A stretch of DNA of 38,326 nt from Treponema sp. (GTDB taxonomy: Bacteria; Spirochaetota; Spirochaetia; Treponematales; Treponemataceae): positions 1-38,326 of the forward strand of contig JAEESN010000021.1 of assembly GCA_016286365.1 (NCBI GenBank), given 5' to 3'. The notes under the pieces were generated by a model. It was not told the DNA's origin. It was given only the letters and a program-made list of their open reading frames with translations, and searched no databases. Positions 24,472-33,112 of this stretch are shown piece by piece. The translations under genes were made by a program, and so were the position numbers. Positions within the stretch are counted from its first letter, which is position 1. The number at the start of each line of letters is the position of its first letter.

Positions 24472-25422
24472 CTATTTTATCACTCCAAGGACAATTCCCA
24501 AAATGACGATAGAAGCGCACAAAAGCTTATATCCGATTCCTTTTTCCTTAAAGATAAAACGTCCACCGATGATTGTGACGATGCAGGCACTCTGTTTTAT
24601 TAAAGTCATCATCGTGATTTTGCTTTCGGGATTTGCATTTGCAATAAAAAGTGACTTGTCTCCGATTACGAACATCACAGCTAAAATCCAGACCCATTTA
24701 TTTTTTACGACAGAAATGCTGATTTTTTCTCTTTTGATTAAAACATAAATCGTGTAATAAAGGACAATAAAAAGCATGTACCAGAACTGAAGTTCGGACG
24801 AACTTATATCCTTCATCAGAATTTTATCCATAAAGCCCGAGATTGAGTTCATGATGCACGAAATAAACGCAATTACGACAAATAGCGCCAGAGGTTTTTC
24901 TTTGGCACGAGCGGCAGGGGGGACAACCCTCGATGATTTTTCGTTCAAATCATTTACAAGGGGGACAACCCTCGGTACATCATCATCATCCTGCAAGTCA
25001 ACTGATTTTCCCTTCTTTTTGGGCTTAAACTTGAGCATCAAAAGACCGGTACATACAAAAATGAGGCCAAAGATTCCATAAAGATTCAGAGTTTCATGAA
25101 GAAGTAAAACACCAAGGAGGGAGCCGAAAAGAACGCGGGAAAGAGAGAGGATTCCATAAAGGCTTACGGGAAGTTTTTTTAAGGCGTAAAAGCTGCAGAT
25201 CCAGGCAAGGAACATGCAGAAAGATTTGAATGCAACGGCTGGTAAAAAATGAAAGTCTATTCCAACGGCTTCTTTTGCAGAAGGAATCACTAAAACCAGG
25301 GATATGACCGTATAGGCAACAAGGACTTCCATCACGGAATTTGTGTCCATCGCCTTTTTTTTGGCAATCTCTCTGGCTCCCTTTAAAAGCCCGTAAAGTA
25401 AAACAAGAAAAATCCAGCTCAT
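24472..25422 (-). CDS. EamA/DMT family transporter
   Basis: This transporter of about 316 residues has about ten membrane helices in two EamA-like halves (SWIFLVLLYGLLKGAREIAKKKA at the start; LYGIFGLIFVCTGLLML ending the first half; KLLCASIVILGIVLGVI ending the second). A charged linker of about 45 residues (around 137-180) separates the halves and contains two RVVP motifs encoded by a perfect 15-bp direct repeat. It probably exports or imports a small metabolite. The ATG at 25422 is preferred. An in-frame GTG at 25431 would overlap the stop of the lipoprotein gene by four bases (GTGA), so coupling is likely in either case. Confidence 0.85.
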   Translation of the reverse strand: MSWIFLVLLYGLLKGAREIAKKKAMDTNSVMEVLVAYTVISLVLVIPSAKEAVGIDFHFLPAVAFKSFCMFLAWICSFYALKKLPVSLYGILSLSRVLFGSLLGVLLLHETLNLYGIFGLIFVCTGLLMLKFKPKKKGKSVDLQDDDDVPRVVPLVNDLNEKSSRVVPPAARAKEKPLALFVVIAFISCIMNSISGFMDKILMKDISSSELQFWYMLFIVLYYTIYVLIKREKISISVVKNKWVWILAVMFVIGDKSLFIANANPESKITMMTLIKQSACIVTIIGGRFIFKEKGIGYKLLCASIVILGIVLGVIK

Positions 25423-25427
25423 CTGAA

Positions 25428-25919
25428 TCACTTTGTTTTTACAAAAACATCAAGAGGGTTTCCAAAGATATCAAGTCCTTTTCCATAAAAATATATTTCC
25501 GGACGGGTGAGCTGAAGGTGATAGACTCCTTCTTCGCCTTCTTTTTCTGCAATCTTTGCAACTGAATAAAAGAATTCTCCGGTATAATATTTTATGAGTT
25601 TGACTGCTTCATAATTACCGACCTTCTTTCCGCTTTCGTAACGGTTACACTCAGTAAAATTAAAAGTGATTTTTTTTGAGGAAAGCTTGTAAGTTCCCTT
25701 CCATTCAATGATGTTTGTGCTGTCTGTATATGTCACCCTGATGACAGCTGTATGATCCTGATTAAGAATCAGCTGATGATAGTATTCCTTGTTGTTGTTA
25801 TTAATATCGTAATTAATCATCAGCCATTCGCTGTCGTACAGAGGACTTTCTTTTTCGTTAAAGCAGGCTGTGAATAAAAATACAAACAGTACAGATAGAG
25901 AAATCAGAAATTTTTTCAT
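25428..25919 (-). CDS. Small predicted lipoprotein
   Basis: This 163-residue protein begins MKKFLISLSVLFVFLFTAC, a signal peptide ending in a relaxed spirochaetal lipobox with the lipidated cysteine at 19. The mature part is beta-rich (LILNQDHTAVIRVTYTDSTNIIEWKGTYKLSSKKITFNF), like a small lipocalin-type or META-like fold. I do not assign a family. GGGAGG precedes the ATG. Its stop lies against the start of the DMT transporter, so the two are co-expressed; the reason for that pairing is unknown. Confidence 0.75.
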   Translation of the reverse strand: MKKFLISLSVLFVFLFTACFNEKESPLYDSEWLMINYDINNNNKEYYHQLILNQDHTAVIRVTYTDSTNIIEWKGTYKLSSKKITFNFTECNRYESGKKVGNYEAVKLIKYYTGEFFYSVAKIAEKEGEEGVYHLQLTRPEIYFYGKGLDIFGNPLDVFVKTK

Positions 25920-25941
25920 ACCCTTTCCTCCCGGTTTTCTT

Positions 25942-28692
25942 CTATTTTAATTCAGAAATATAGCTTTCGAGTGTAGCAATCTTTTTCTGGCTTTCTGCAA
26001 GGCGGTCGCGTTCTTCCTGAATAAGATTTGCAGGAGCGTGCTGTGCAAAGTTTCCGTTGAGTTTGTTTTCGCTCATGCGTGCATAACCCTGTTCTTTTTC
26101 TAAAGCTTTCTGGAAGCGTGACAAAAGCTGTTCCTTATTGATGTTTTCGTCTACAAGGACAAATGCTTCGTAGCCGGCGCCTACAGCACCAATCGAAGAA
26201 GCTGGTTTTTCGTCAATAAAATCAACCTTTGCAACACCGCCTAAAAGCTGAATCATTTCTACCTTTTCGCGGGCAACTTCTGCTGCACTACCCTTTTCGA
26301 TCTTAACTGCAATGTTAATCTTTACGGCAGGATCAATTCCGCAGTCTACCTTTGTTGCACGAACCTTACTGATCATATCTTTAAGAGATTCAAAGCGTGT
26401 TGCAATTTCGTCGTTGTCGCGTGATGCAGTAACCTCCGGATAAGGAGCATTGATGAGCATACCAACATAGTCGCTGTTGCCTGCAATATTCTGAGTTCCT
26501 GCAGCTTTTCTATTCTTTGCAATTTCTGCCAGAGGAAGCTTTGCGTAAATTTCTTCTGTAACAAAAGGAATAAACGGATGAAGAAGACGTAAACTTTCTT
26601 CGAGGATGTTCATCAAAACAGAAGCCTGTCTGTCCTTTTCTTTTTCGTCGCCGTTTTTAAAGTTTATCTTAGTTGCTTCTACGTACCAGTCGCAGAATTC
26701 ATTCCAGAAGAATTCCATAAGTGCGCTTGCCGCATCGTTGTAGCGGTATGTATCGAGTGCATCGCGTGATGTTTTAACAGCGTAATTCAATCGTCCGTAA
26801 ATCCATTTGTCCAGTTCTGTAAGATCTGCATCTGTAACAGGAACAAGATTACGTCCTTCAAGATTACCCAAAAGATAGCGCGAAGCATTCCATACTTTAT
26901 TACAGAAGCGTGAACCAAGTTTGAATGAATCTTTATCGATTAAAACATCCTGTCCCTGAGCACACATAAACCCGAGAGTGAACTTAAGGGCATCGGCACC
27001 GTACATATCAATAATTTCAAGAGGGTCCATTCCGTTTCCAAGAGACTTAGACATCTTGCGTCCCTGCTTATCGCGAACAAGTCCGTGAATATAGATATCG
27101 TGGAAAGGAGCCTTACCTGTAAATTCAAGACCGGCCATAATCATTCTTGCTACCCAGAAGAAGATGATGTCGTAAGCTGTAACTAACGCAGTTGTAGGAT
27201 AGAACAGCTTCATATCAGGAGTTTCTTCCGGCCAACCTAAAGTAGAGAAAGGCCAGAGCCATGAGCTGAACCATGTATCAAGAACGTCTTCGTCCTGCTT
27301 AAGGTCTGCGGCACCACATCCACACTTCGGACACTTATCAGGATCTGTGCGGCTAACGATTACTTCTCCACACTTCTGACAGTACCATACAGGAATACGG
27401 TGCCCCCACCAGATCTGACGGCTTACACACCAGTCGCGGATATTAACAAGCCACTGTTCGTATGTGTTTTCCCATTTCTGAGGAAAGAACTGGATTTCGC
27501 CAGCTTTCCATGCAGCTAAAGCCTTGTCTGCAAGAGGCTTCATCTTTACAAACCACTGGTCACTCAAATATGGTTCTACTACAGTCTTACAGCGGTAACA
27601 GTGACCTACAGAGTGAACCATTTTTTCTTCACCCTTAAAAAGACCAGCTGCAGTTAAATCTTCTATTACAAGAGAACGTGCCTGTTCAGGCTTGAGTCCG
27701 CGGTATTTTTCAGGAACGTTTTCGTTCATGCGTCCGTCCGGAGTAAGAAGGTTTACAACTTCAAGATTGTGTCGCAGTCCTACTTCCCAGTCGTTAGGGT
27801 CGTGGGCCGGAGTAATCTTAACCATACCGGTTCCAAACTCTTTATCTACATAATCATCAGCGATGATAGGGATTTCTTTTCCTGTAAGAGGAAGCTTGAG
27901 CATTTTTCCAACAAGCTTGGTATAGCGTTCGTCTGTAGGATTTACGGCAACAGCAGTATCACCAAAGAAAGTTTCAGGACGTGTTGTTGCAACTTCAATC
28001 TTTCCAGAGCCGTCTGCATATTCATAATAAAGGTGATACATTGCACCCTGTGTATCTTCGTGATCTACTTCGTCATCTGCCAGAGCTGTTCCACAACGAG
28101 GACACCAGTTTACAAGGCGCTTACCACGGTACATAAGGCCGCGTTCATATAAAGTTACAAATACATCGCGAACTGCAGCGCTCAATCCTTCGTCATAAGT
28201 AAAGCGCTCACGGTCCCAGTCTGTTGAGTTACCAAGCTTTTTCTGCTGTTTTACGATTGTGTTGTGATGATCTTCTTTTACAGCCCAGGTTCGTTCAAGG
28301 AATTTTTCGCGTCCAAGGTCGTTACGTGTAAGACCTTCTTTTTTAAGCTGACGTTCAACTACGTTCTGAGTAGCAATTCCGGCATGATCTGTACCTGTTA
28401 CCCAGAGGGTATTATCGCCTTTCATACGGTGATAGCGTACAACGATGTCCTGGAGAGTATTGTTCAAACCGTGTCCCATATGAAGAACGCCGGTTACGTT
28501 TGGAGGAGGAATGACGACAGAATATGTATTGGTTTTCTTGTTACAGTCTGCACACTGGCACTTGTACTGTTCGTGCACAGGAGACTTTTCATCAGACGCA
28601 GGTTTAAAATAACCTTTGCTGTCCCATTCATTATAAATTCTGTCTTCAAAAGATTTAGGCTCGTAAGCCTTTTCCAATTCAATAGCTTTCAT
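25942..28692 (-). CDS. valS: Valyl-tRNA synthetase
   Basis: This 916-residue class I synthetase carries HMGH (about 71-74, the HIGH motif) in PPPNVTGVLHMGHG, the editing-domain TTRPETFFGD, a zinc-ribbon pair (CQKC and CPKC, about 438-457), KMSKS (about 546-550) and a C-terminal coiled coil (ERDRLAESQKKIATLESYISEL). It charges tRNA-Val and edits mischarged threonine. The start is set at the ATG at 28692 because GAGG is 7 bases before it; the ATG at 28698 is too close to that site. An extra cysteine-rich insertion (KCQCADC, C45, C47, C50) sits just before the HIGH region. The promoter is at 28729-28757. Confidence 0.96.
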   Translation of the reverse strand: MKAIELEKAYEPKSFEDRIYNEWDSKGYFKPASDEKSPVHEQYKCQCADCNKKTNTYSVVIPPPNVTGVLHMGHGLNNTLQDIVVRYHRMKGDNTLWVTGTDHAGIATQNVVERQLKKEGLTRNDLGREKFLERTWAVKEDHHNTIVKQQKKLGNSTDWDRERFTYDEGLSAAVRDVFVTLYERGLMYRGKRLVNWCPRCGTALADDEVDHEDTQGAMYHLYYEYADGSGKIEVATTRPETFFGDTAVAVNPTDERYTKLVGKMLKLPLTGKEIPIIADDYVDKEFGTGMVKITPAHDPNDWEVGLRHNLEVVNLLTPDGRMNENVPEKYRGLKPEQARSLVIEDLTAAGLFKGEEKMVHSVGHCYRCKTVVEPYLSDQWFVKMKPLADKALAAWKAGEIQFFPQKWENTYEQWLVNIRDWCVSRQIWWGHRIPVWYCQKCGEVIVSRTDPDKCPKCGCGAADLKQDEDVLDTWFSSWLWPFSTLGWPEETPDMKLFYPTTALVTAYDIIFFWVARMIMAGLEFTGKAPFHDIYIHGLVRDKQGRKMSKSLGNGMDPLEIIDMYGADALKFTLGFMCAQGQDVLIDKDSFKLGSRFCNKVWNASRYLLGNLEGRNLVPVTDADLTELDKWIYGRLNYAVKTSRDALDTYRYNDAASALMEFFWNEFCDWYVEATKINFKNGDEKEKDRQASVLMNILEESLRLLHPFIPFVTEEIYAKLPLAEIAKNRKAAGTQNIAGNSDYVGMLINAPYPEVTASRDNDEIATRFESLKDMISKVRATKVDCGIDPAVKINIAVKIEKGSAAEVAREKVEMIQLLGGVAKVDFIDEKPASSIGAVGAGYEAFVLVDENINKEQLLSRFQKALEKEQGYARMSENKLNGNFAQHAPANLIQEERDRLAESQKKIATLESYISELK

Positions 28693-28728
28693 TTTCATTC
28701 CTCATAAAGTATGAATATAATGAAGAAA

Positions 28729-28757
28729 ATTATAATGAATTTATAAAAAATTGTCAT
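28729..28757 (-). promoter_or_regulatory. Promoter of valS
   Basis: On the minus strand ATGACA (28752-28757), a 17-base spacer and a perfect TATAAT (28729-28734) lie about 36 bases before the valS ATG. Confidence 0.75.
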
Positions 28758-28778
28758 TAATAAGAGGAAATCATATTT

Positions 28779-28928
28779 ATGGGGCTCCATAAGAATATAT
28801 TAAATACATATATGGAGCTCCGTAAAAATATTATTAAAAACATATATAGGCCTTCCATAAAAAATCATATTAAAACATATATGGAGCTCCCATAAAAATA
28901 TTATTAAAAAAATATATAAGCCTCCCAT
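28779..28928. repeat. Left arm of a mirrored tandem-repeat array
   Basis: Five units begin at 28779, 28812, 28846, 28881 and 28916 (period 33-35 bp). Cores are ATGGGGCTCC, ATGGAGCTCC, ATAGGCCTTCC, ATGGAGCTCCC and ATAAGCCTCCC, each followed by an A/T-rich spacer such as ATAAAAATATTATTAAAAA. GGAGCTCC-type and GGCC-type cores alternate. Read on the minus strand it has the same order as the right arm. Confidence 0.8.
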
Positions 28929-28977
28929 AAAAAAATACCTGAGCCAACTAAAAACACGTTGACTCAGGTATTTTTTT
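28929..28977. terminator. Bidirectional terminator at the centre of the mirrored array
   Basis: Seven A and TACCTGAG (to 28943) pair with CTCAGGTA and seven T (28963-28977). One C/A mismatch, the CAAC/GTTG pairing and a 9-base loop complete the hairpin. It can end transcription of the ABC operon coming from the right, about 240 bases after its stop codon, and also works in the other direction. Confidence 0.8.
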
Positions 28978-28982
28978 ATTCC

Positions 28983-29145
28983 GGCCTATATATACTTTGT
29001 TCTATGGGGGCTCCATATATAATTTATATTTATTCCGGCCTATATATAATATATATTTATTCCGCTCCATATATAATTTATATTTATTTCGGCCCATATA
29101 TAATTTATATTTTGGGAAGCTCCATATATATACTCTTACATGAAG
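28983..29145. repeat. Right arm of the array: six tandem 27-bp units
   Basis: Cores at 28983, 29010, 29037, 29064, 29091 and 29119 are GGCCTATATA, GCTCCATATA, GGCCTATATA, GCTCCATATA, GGCCCATATA and GCTCCATATA, so the period is 27, 27, 27, 27 and 28 bp with strict alternation of two core types. Spacers are like TAATTTATATTTATT. The 70 bases from here to the ABC gene hold only a small CTCAT/ATGAG hairpin. No gene is seen between 28693 and 29219. Confidence 0.85.
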
Positions 29146-29219
29146 CCCATAATCATTTTCATTTTTTATAAATTCTTATAGTTCACATCATCTCATGCTT
29201 TATGAGTTATATGAAAAAT

Positions 29220-31163
29220 CTACTCCAGGGAGATTTTATTTCCTGTGTATAAGAAATAGTATCTGCCTTTGGCGGCGATGAGCTGGTCGTGGGTGCCGCG
29301 TTCTATTATCTTTCCGTGTTCGAGAACGATGATTTCATCGGCATTTCGGACTGTGGAAAGACGGTGCGCAATCACGAATGATGTTCTTCCGGCCATCAGC
29401 TTATCAAGACCACTTTCGATTAAGGATTCAGTACGTGTATCGATCGAAGATGTAGCTTCATCCAAAACCAGTACAGGCGGATCAGCGACTGCAGCGCGCG
29501 CAATGGCTAAAAGCTGCCTCTGTCCCTGACTTAAGATTGCACCATCCCCTGTGATGACTGTATCGTAACCGTTATCAAGGTGGCGGATGAATGAATCTGC
29601 ATTTGCAAGCTTTGCTGCTTCGTAAACCTGTGCATCACTTGCATCAAGATTTCCGTAGCGGATATTATCGCGGATAGTTCCCGTAAAAAGATGAGTGTTC
29701 TGCTGAACCATTCCAAGCGACTTACGAAGCGATGTTTTTGCAATCTGATTCAATGGAATACCGTCGTAGCTTATATGACCGTTTCCGTCTTCAACATCAT
29801 AAAATCTTGTAAGAAGATTGATGATTGTTGTTTTTCCCGAACCGGTTGAACCTACAAGCGCAATCTTCATACCGGGTTTTGCGTGAATGCAGATATCGTG
29901 GAGGATTGTCTTTTCCGGTTTATAAGAGAAAACAACGTGATCAAAAATCACTTCGCCCTTAAGCTGCTTTAATGAATTATCAACAGGATTTTTCCATGCC
30001 CACTCCCCTGTAAATCCAAATGACTGAACAAGGCGTGGCTTTCCGTTTTTATCTTTTGCTTCGTATGCATTAACAAGAGTGTATTTTCCTTCGTCAATTT
30101 CTGGCTCTTCATCGATTACGGCAAAAATTCTTTCTGCACCCGCAAGCGCATTAAGAACAGAGTTTGCCTGCATACTCATCATAGAAATTGGCTGAGAGAA
30201 CTGTCTTGTGTACTGTAAGAAAGCAGCAATAGAACCAAGACCAAGATGACCTGTAACAACGCGGAGGGCACCAACCATTGCAACAACAGCGTACTGCATG
30301 TGCGAAAGGTTATTCATAATAGGACCCATCAAACCACCATAAGTCATGGCGTCTGTTCCGGCCTTCCTTAAATTTTCATCAAGACGTAAAAACTCTTCTT
30401 CTGCTTTAGGCTCGTGGTTGAATACCTTAATAACCTTCTGCCCTTCAATCATCTCTTCTATATAACCATTAAGTTCACCAATGCTCTTCTGGTTTTCACG
30501 GAAGGCCTTTACAGATCTCTTTCCTACAGATGCAATGATGAATGTCATAAGAATCATTGTAACAATCATGATTAAAGTTAAGAGCGGACTCAAAATCAGC
30601 ATCATGACAAAGACAGAAACTACAGTAAGTATGGAAGATAAAAGCTGCGGAACAGTCTGACTCATCATTTCGCGGAGGGTATCTGTATCGTTTGTAAAGC
30701 GCGACATGAGTTCCCCGTGAGTATGAGCATCGTAATATCTTATAGGAAGCTTTTCGAGCTGTTTAAAAAGATCACAGCGGATTTTGTATAAAAGGCTTGT
30801 AGAAATGTAAATCATGAGTCTTGAGTTACACCACGAAGCAGTTACACCGGCAATAAAGATTCCAAGCACGACAAAAAGAAGCTTAGCAAACTGCCAGATT
30901 GCAGGAGTCATCTGCTTCATAACATCGTCTGCGCCAAATCCCTGCTGAACTAAAGCCATGAACTGCTCTGCCATCGGCTTAATGTAATTATCGATTGCAG
31001 GTTTTATGAGGTAACTTCCCGCAACAGAAGACCCGGACGCAAGAATCGTGCAGAGGAAAACTAAAAGCCAGAGGGATTTAAATTTTCCCATGTATCCCAG
31101 AAGTCTTTTGATTGTCTTTTTAGCATTTTTTGGTTTTGCAAAACCTCTGTTTCGTGGTGGCAT
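29220..31163 (-). CDS. Heterodimeric ABC exporter subunit (catalytic-site ATPase half)
   Basis: This 647-residue half-transporter has an N-terminal six-helix exporter domain and a C-terminal ATPase. Walker A is GSTGSGKT (438-445), Walker B ends LDE (D568, catalytic E569) and the switch histidine is H600 in IAHRLST. The signature motif is LSQGQ (544-548), with Gln in place of the usual second-position Gly of LSGGQ. This is the LmrCD/SmdAB/TM287-288 type multidrug or lipid exporter. AGGAGG lies upstream, and the ATG overlaps the TAA of the partner gene by one base, so translation is coupled. Its Walker A and E569 should pair with the partner's intact VSGGQ to make the working ATP site. Confidence 0.93.
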   Translation of the reverse strand: MPPRNRGFAKPKNAKKTIKRLLGYMGKFKSLWLLVFLCTILASGSSVAGSYLIKPAIDNYIKPMAEQFMALVQQGFGADDVMKQMTPAIWQFAKLLFVVLGIFIAGVTASWCNSRLMIYISTSLLYKIRCDLFKQLEKLPIRYYDAHTHGELMSRFTNDTDTLREMMSQTVPQLLSSILTVVSVFVMMLILSPLLTLIMIVTMILMTFIIASVGKRSVKAFRENQKSIGELNGYIEEMIEGQKVIKVFNHEPKAEEEFLRLDENLRKAGTDAMTYGGLMGPIMNNLSHMQYAVVAMVGALRVVTGHLGLGSIAAFLQYTRQFSQPISMMSMQANSVLNALAGAERIFAVIDEEPEIDEGKYTLVNAYEAKDKNGKPRLVQSFGFTGEWAWKNPVDNSLKQLKGEVIFDHVVFSYKPEKTILHDICIHAKPGMKIALVGSTGSGKTTIINLLTRFYDVEDGNGHISYDGIPLNQIAKTSLRKSLGMVQQNTHLFTGTIRDNIRYGNLDASDAQVYEAAKLANADSFIRHLDNGYDTVITGDGAILSQGQRQLLAIARAAVADPPVLVLDEATSSIDTRTESLIESGLDKLMAGRTSFVIAHRLSTVRNADEIIVLEHGKIIERGTHDQLIAAKGRYYFLYTGNKISLE

Positions 31164-32923
31164 TATTCATCACCTCCTAAATCTGCATCTCCTGAACCCT
31201 GCTGCTGAGATTCGAATACTTCCTTATAAATCTTGTTAGATTTTAAAAGCTGAGCGTGAGTTCCGTATCCGCTGATTTTTCCGTCGTCTAAAACAAAGAT
31301 TACATCAGCATCTTTTACGGAAGAAATGCGCTGGGCAATTATGATTTTTGTAGTAGAAGGAGCAAGCTTTTTTAAAGCTGTACGGATTCTTGTTTCTGTT
31401 GCCGTATCAACTGCAGATGTGCTGTCATCAAGAATAAGAATCTTTGGATTTTTTAAAAGAGCCCGGGCAATACAAAGTCTCTGCTTCTGACCACCGCTCA
31501 CATTTACACCACCCTGACCAAGCTCTGTTTCGTAGCCGTCCGGGAATGATGAGATGAATGAATCTGCATCCGCTGCCTTACATGCCTGAACAATCTCTTC
31601 GTCGGTTGCGTTTTCATTACCCCATTTTAAATTCTCTTTGATTGTGCCTGTAAAAAGAACGTTCTTTTGTAATACCATACTAACACTATCACGCAGAACC
31701 TTAAGGTCATAATTTCTTACATCAACACCACCGACCTTTACATTTCCGCGGAAAGCATCGTAAAGACGAGGGATGAGGGAAACAAGGGTTGTCTTTGAAG
31801 AACCAGTTCCTCCGATAATTCCGACAACCTGACCGCTTTGAATCTTTAAATCAATATCGCTTAAGACAAGGTTACCCGCCTTTTTATTATAGCTGAACGA
31901 TACGTTATCAAATTCTATAGAACCATCCTTTACTTCCATAACAGCATCGTGAGTTGGATTTTTGATTTCTGCATCTTCATCTAAAACTTCGCAGATACGT
32001 TTATTCGAAGCCTTTACCATTACAAGGGAAACAAAAACCATTCCAAGGAACATGAGCGAAGAAAGCACCTGAATTACATAAGTAAAGAAGCTGATTAAAA
32101 TACCGTCTTCCATCTTTCCCATGATTACCTGATTTCCGCCGAACCACATAACGCCGAGCATGGAAAGATACATAACCATCTGCATCACAGGCATCATAAA
32201 AATAATCAGCTTTTCTGCATGAACCTGGGCATCACGGACTTCTGCGGCAGATTTACAGAATTTATCTTCTTCGTATTCGCCGCGCACATAAGCTTTAACA
32301 ATTCTGATTCCAATAAGATTTTCCTGAATCCTTCCGTTCATGCTGTCGAACTTTTTCATCATCTTTTCGAAGCGTGGATGAGCCTTTGAAGCAATAAGAA
32401 GAATCGAAATAACGATGACAGGAATTGCAATAAGGAAAACAAGAGCAAGATCAGCATTCATCTGAAAAGCCATGATTGTTCCTGCAATGAGCATGACAGG
32501 AGAGCGTACACACATGTGGATGAGCATACGGAAAACATTCATTGTCATTGTAACATCAGTTGTAAGACGTGTGATAAGAGAAGCCGAACTGAATTTGTCT
32601 ATATTCGAAAAAGAAAATCCCTGAATCTTATGGAAAAGCCTCTTTCTTAAATTAAAAGCAAAGCCCTGTGCCGCATAAGTAGAAAATTTTGTTCCCAGAA
32701 CCCCGAAGGTGAGCGAAAGAAGGGAAAGGGCAATCATGATGCAGCCGAATTTTAAAACATAGGCTAAATCCTTATTATGTATACCAATATCAATAAGATC
32801 CTTCATGATGTAAGGAATGATAACTTCTACACAGACTTCACCAATCATCACTATTGGTGAAAAAACGGCGTTGACAACATACTTTTTTTCAAGGCCGTGC
32901 AATAGTTTTTTAGCAGTACTCAT
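31163..32923 (-). CDS. Heterodimeric ABC exporter subunit (degenerate-site ATPase half)
   Basis: This 586-residue half-transporter has six N-terminal membrane helices and an ATPase domain. Its ATP site is degenerate: Walker A is GGTGSSKT (371-378, Ser for the penultimate Gly), the catalytic glutamate is Asp (D500 in LILDDST), and the switch histidine is Gln (Q531 in IAQRISS). Its signature VSGGQ (475-479) is intact. This is the TM287-like partner of asymmetric exporters and fits the deviant LSQGQ of the downstream subunit. It is the first gene of the pair; a TATAAA-like -10 lies upstream. Confidence 0.93.
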   Translation of the reverse strand: MSTAKKLLHGLEKKYVVNAVFSPIVMIGEVCVEVIIPYIMKDLIDIGIHNKDLAYVLKFGCIMIALSLLSLTFGVLGTKFSTYAAQGFAFNLRKRLFHKIQGFSFSNIDKFSSASLITRLTTDVTMTMNVFRMLIHMCVRSPVMLIAGTIMAFQMNADLALVFLIAIPVIVISILLIASKAHPRFEKMMKKFDSMNGRIQENLIGIRIVKAYVRGEYEEDKFCKSAAEVRDAQVHAEKLIIFMMPVMQMVMYLSMLGVMWFGGNQVIMGKMEDGILISFFTYVIQVLSSLMFLGMVFVSLVMVKASNKRICEVLDEDAEIKNPTHDAVMEVKDGSIEFDNVSFSYNKKAGNLVLSDIDLKIQSGQVVGIIGGTGSSKTTLVSLIPRLYDAFRGNVKVGGVDVRNYDLKVLRDSVSMVLQKNVLFTGTIKENLKWGNENATDEEIVQACKAADADSFISSFPDGYETELGQGGVNVSGGQKQRLCIARALLKNPKILILDDSTSAVDTATETRIRTALKKLAPSTTKIIIAQRISSVKDADVIFVLDDGKISGYGTHAQLLKSNKIYKEVFESQQQGSGDADLGGDE

Positions 32924-33076
32924 ATCTTTATAAGTTATGATTTTATATGATAAAATTCAAGATTGATAACATTTTTTTATTATCTGATGATTATGCTTCC
33001 CCTCCTCTGCCCCCGGATTACAAAGCTGATTATATTTCGCCGGGCTGATTATTCTTCTGATTAATTGCCTCTTTAA

Positions 33077-33105
33077 TTGTAATAATTCCCGTGAACTGAT
33101 ATTAT
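33077..33105 (+). promoter_or_regulatory. Promoter of pepF
   Basis: TTGTAA (33077-33082), a 17-base spacer and TATTAT (33100-33105). The upstream ATG at 33104 lies inside the -10 hexamer, so it cannot be the start if this promoter is used. The expected transcription start is at or next to the ATG at 33113. Confidence 0.6.
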
Positions 33106-33112
33106 GTTAGTC

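Noticed and set aside
24191..24748. A 185-codon rightward frame opposite the HD gene and the transporter.
   Set aside because: It crosses two real genes on the other strand and has no recognisable domain.
28959..29171. A 70-codon rightward frame with 9-residue repeats such as SGLYIIYIY.
   Set aside because: It begins with a TTG inside the terminator stem, has no ribosome binding site, and its repeats are simply the 27-bp DNA units read in one frame.
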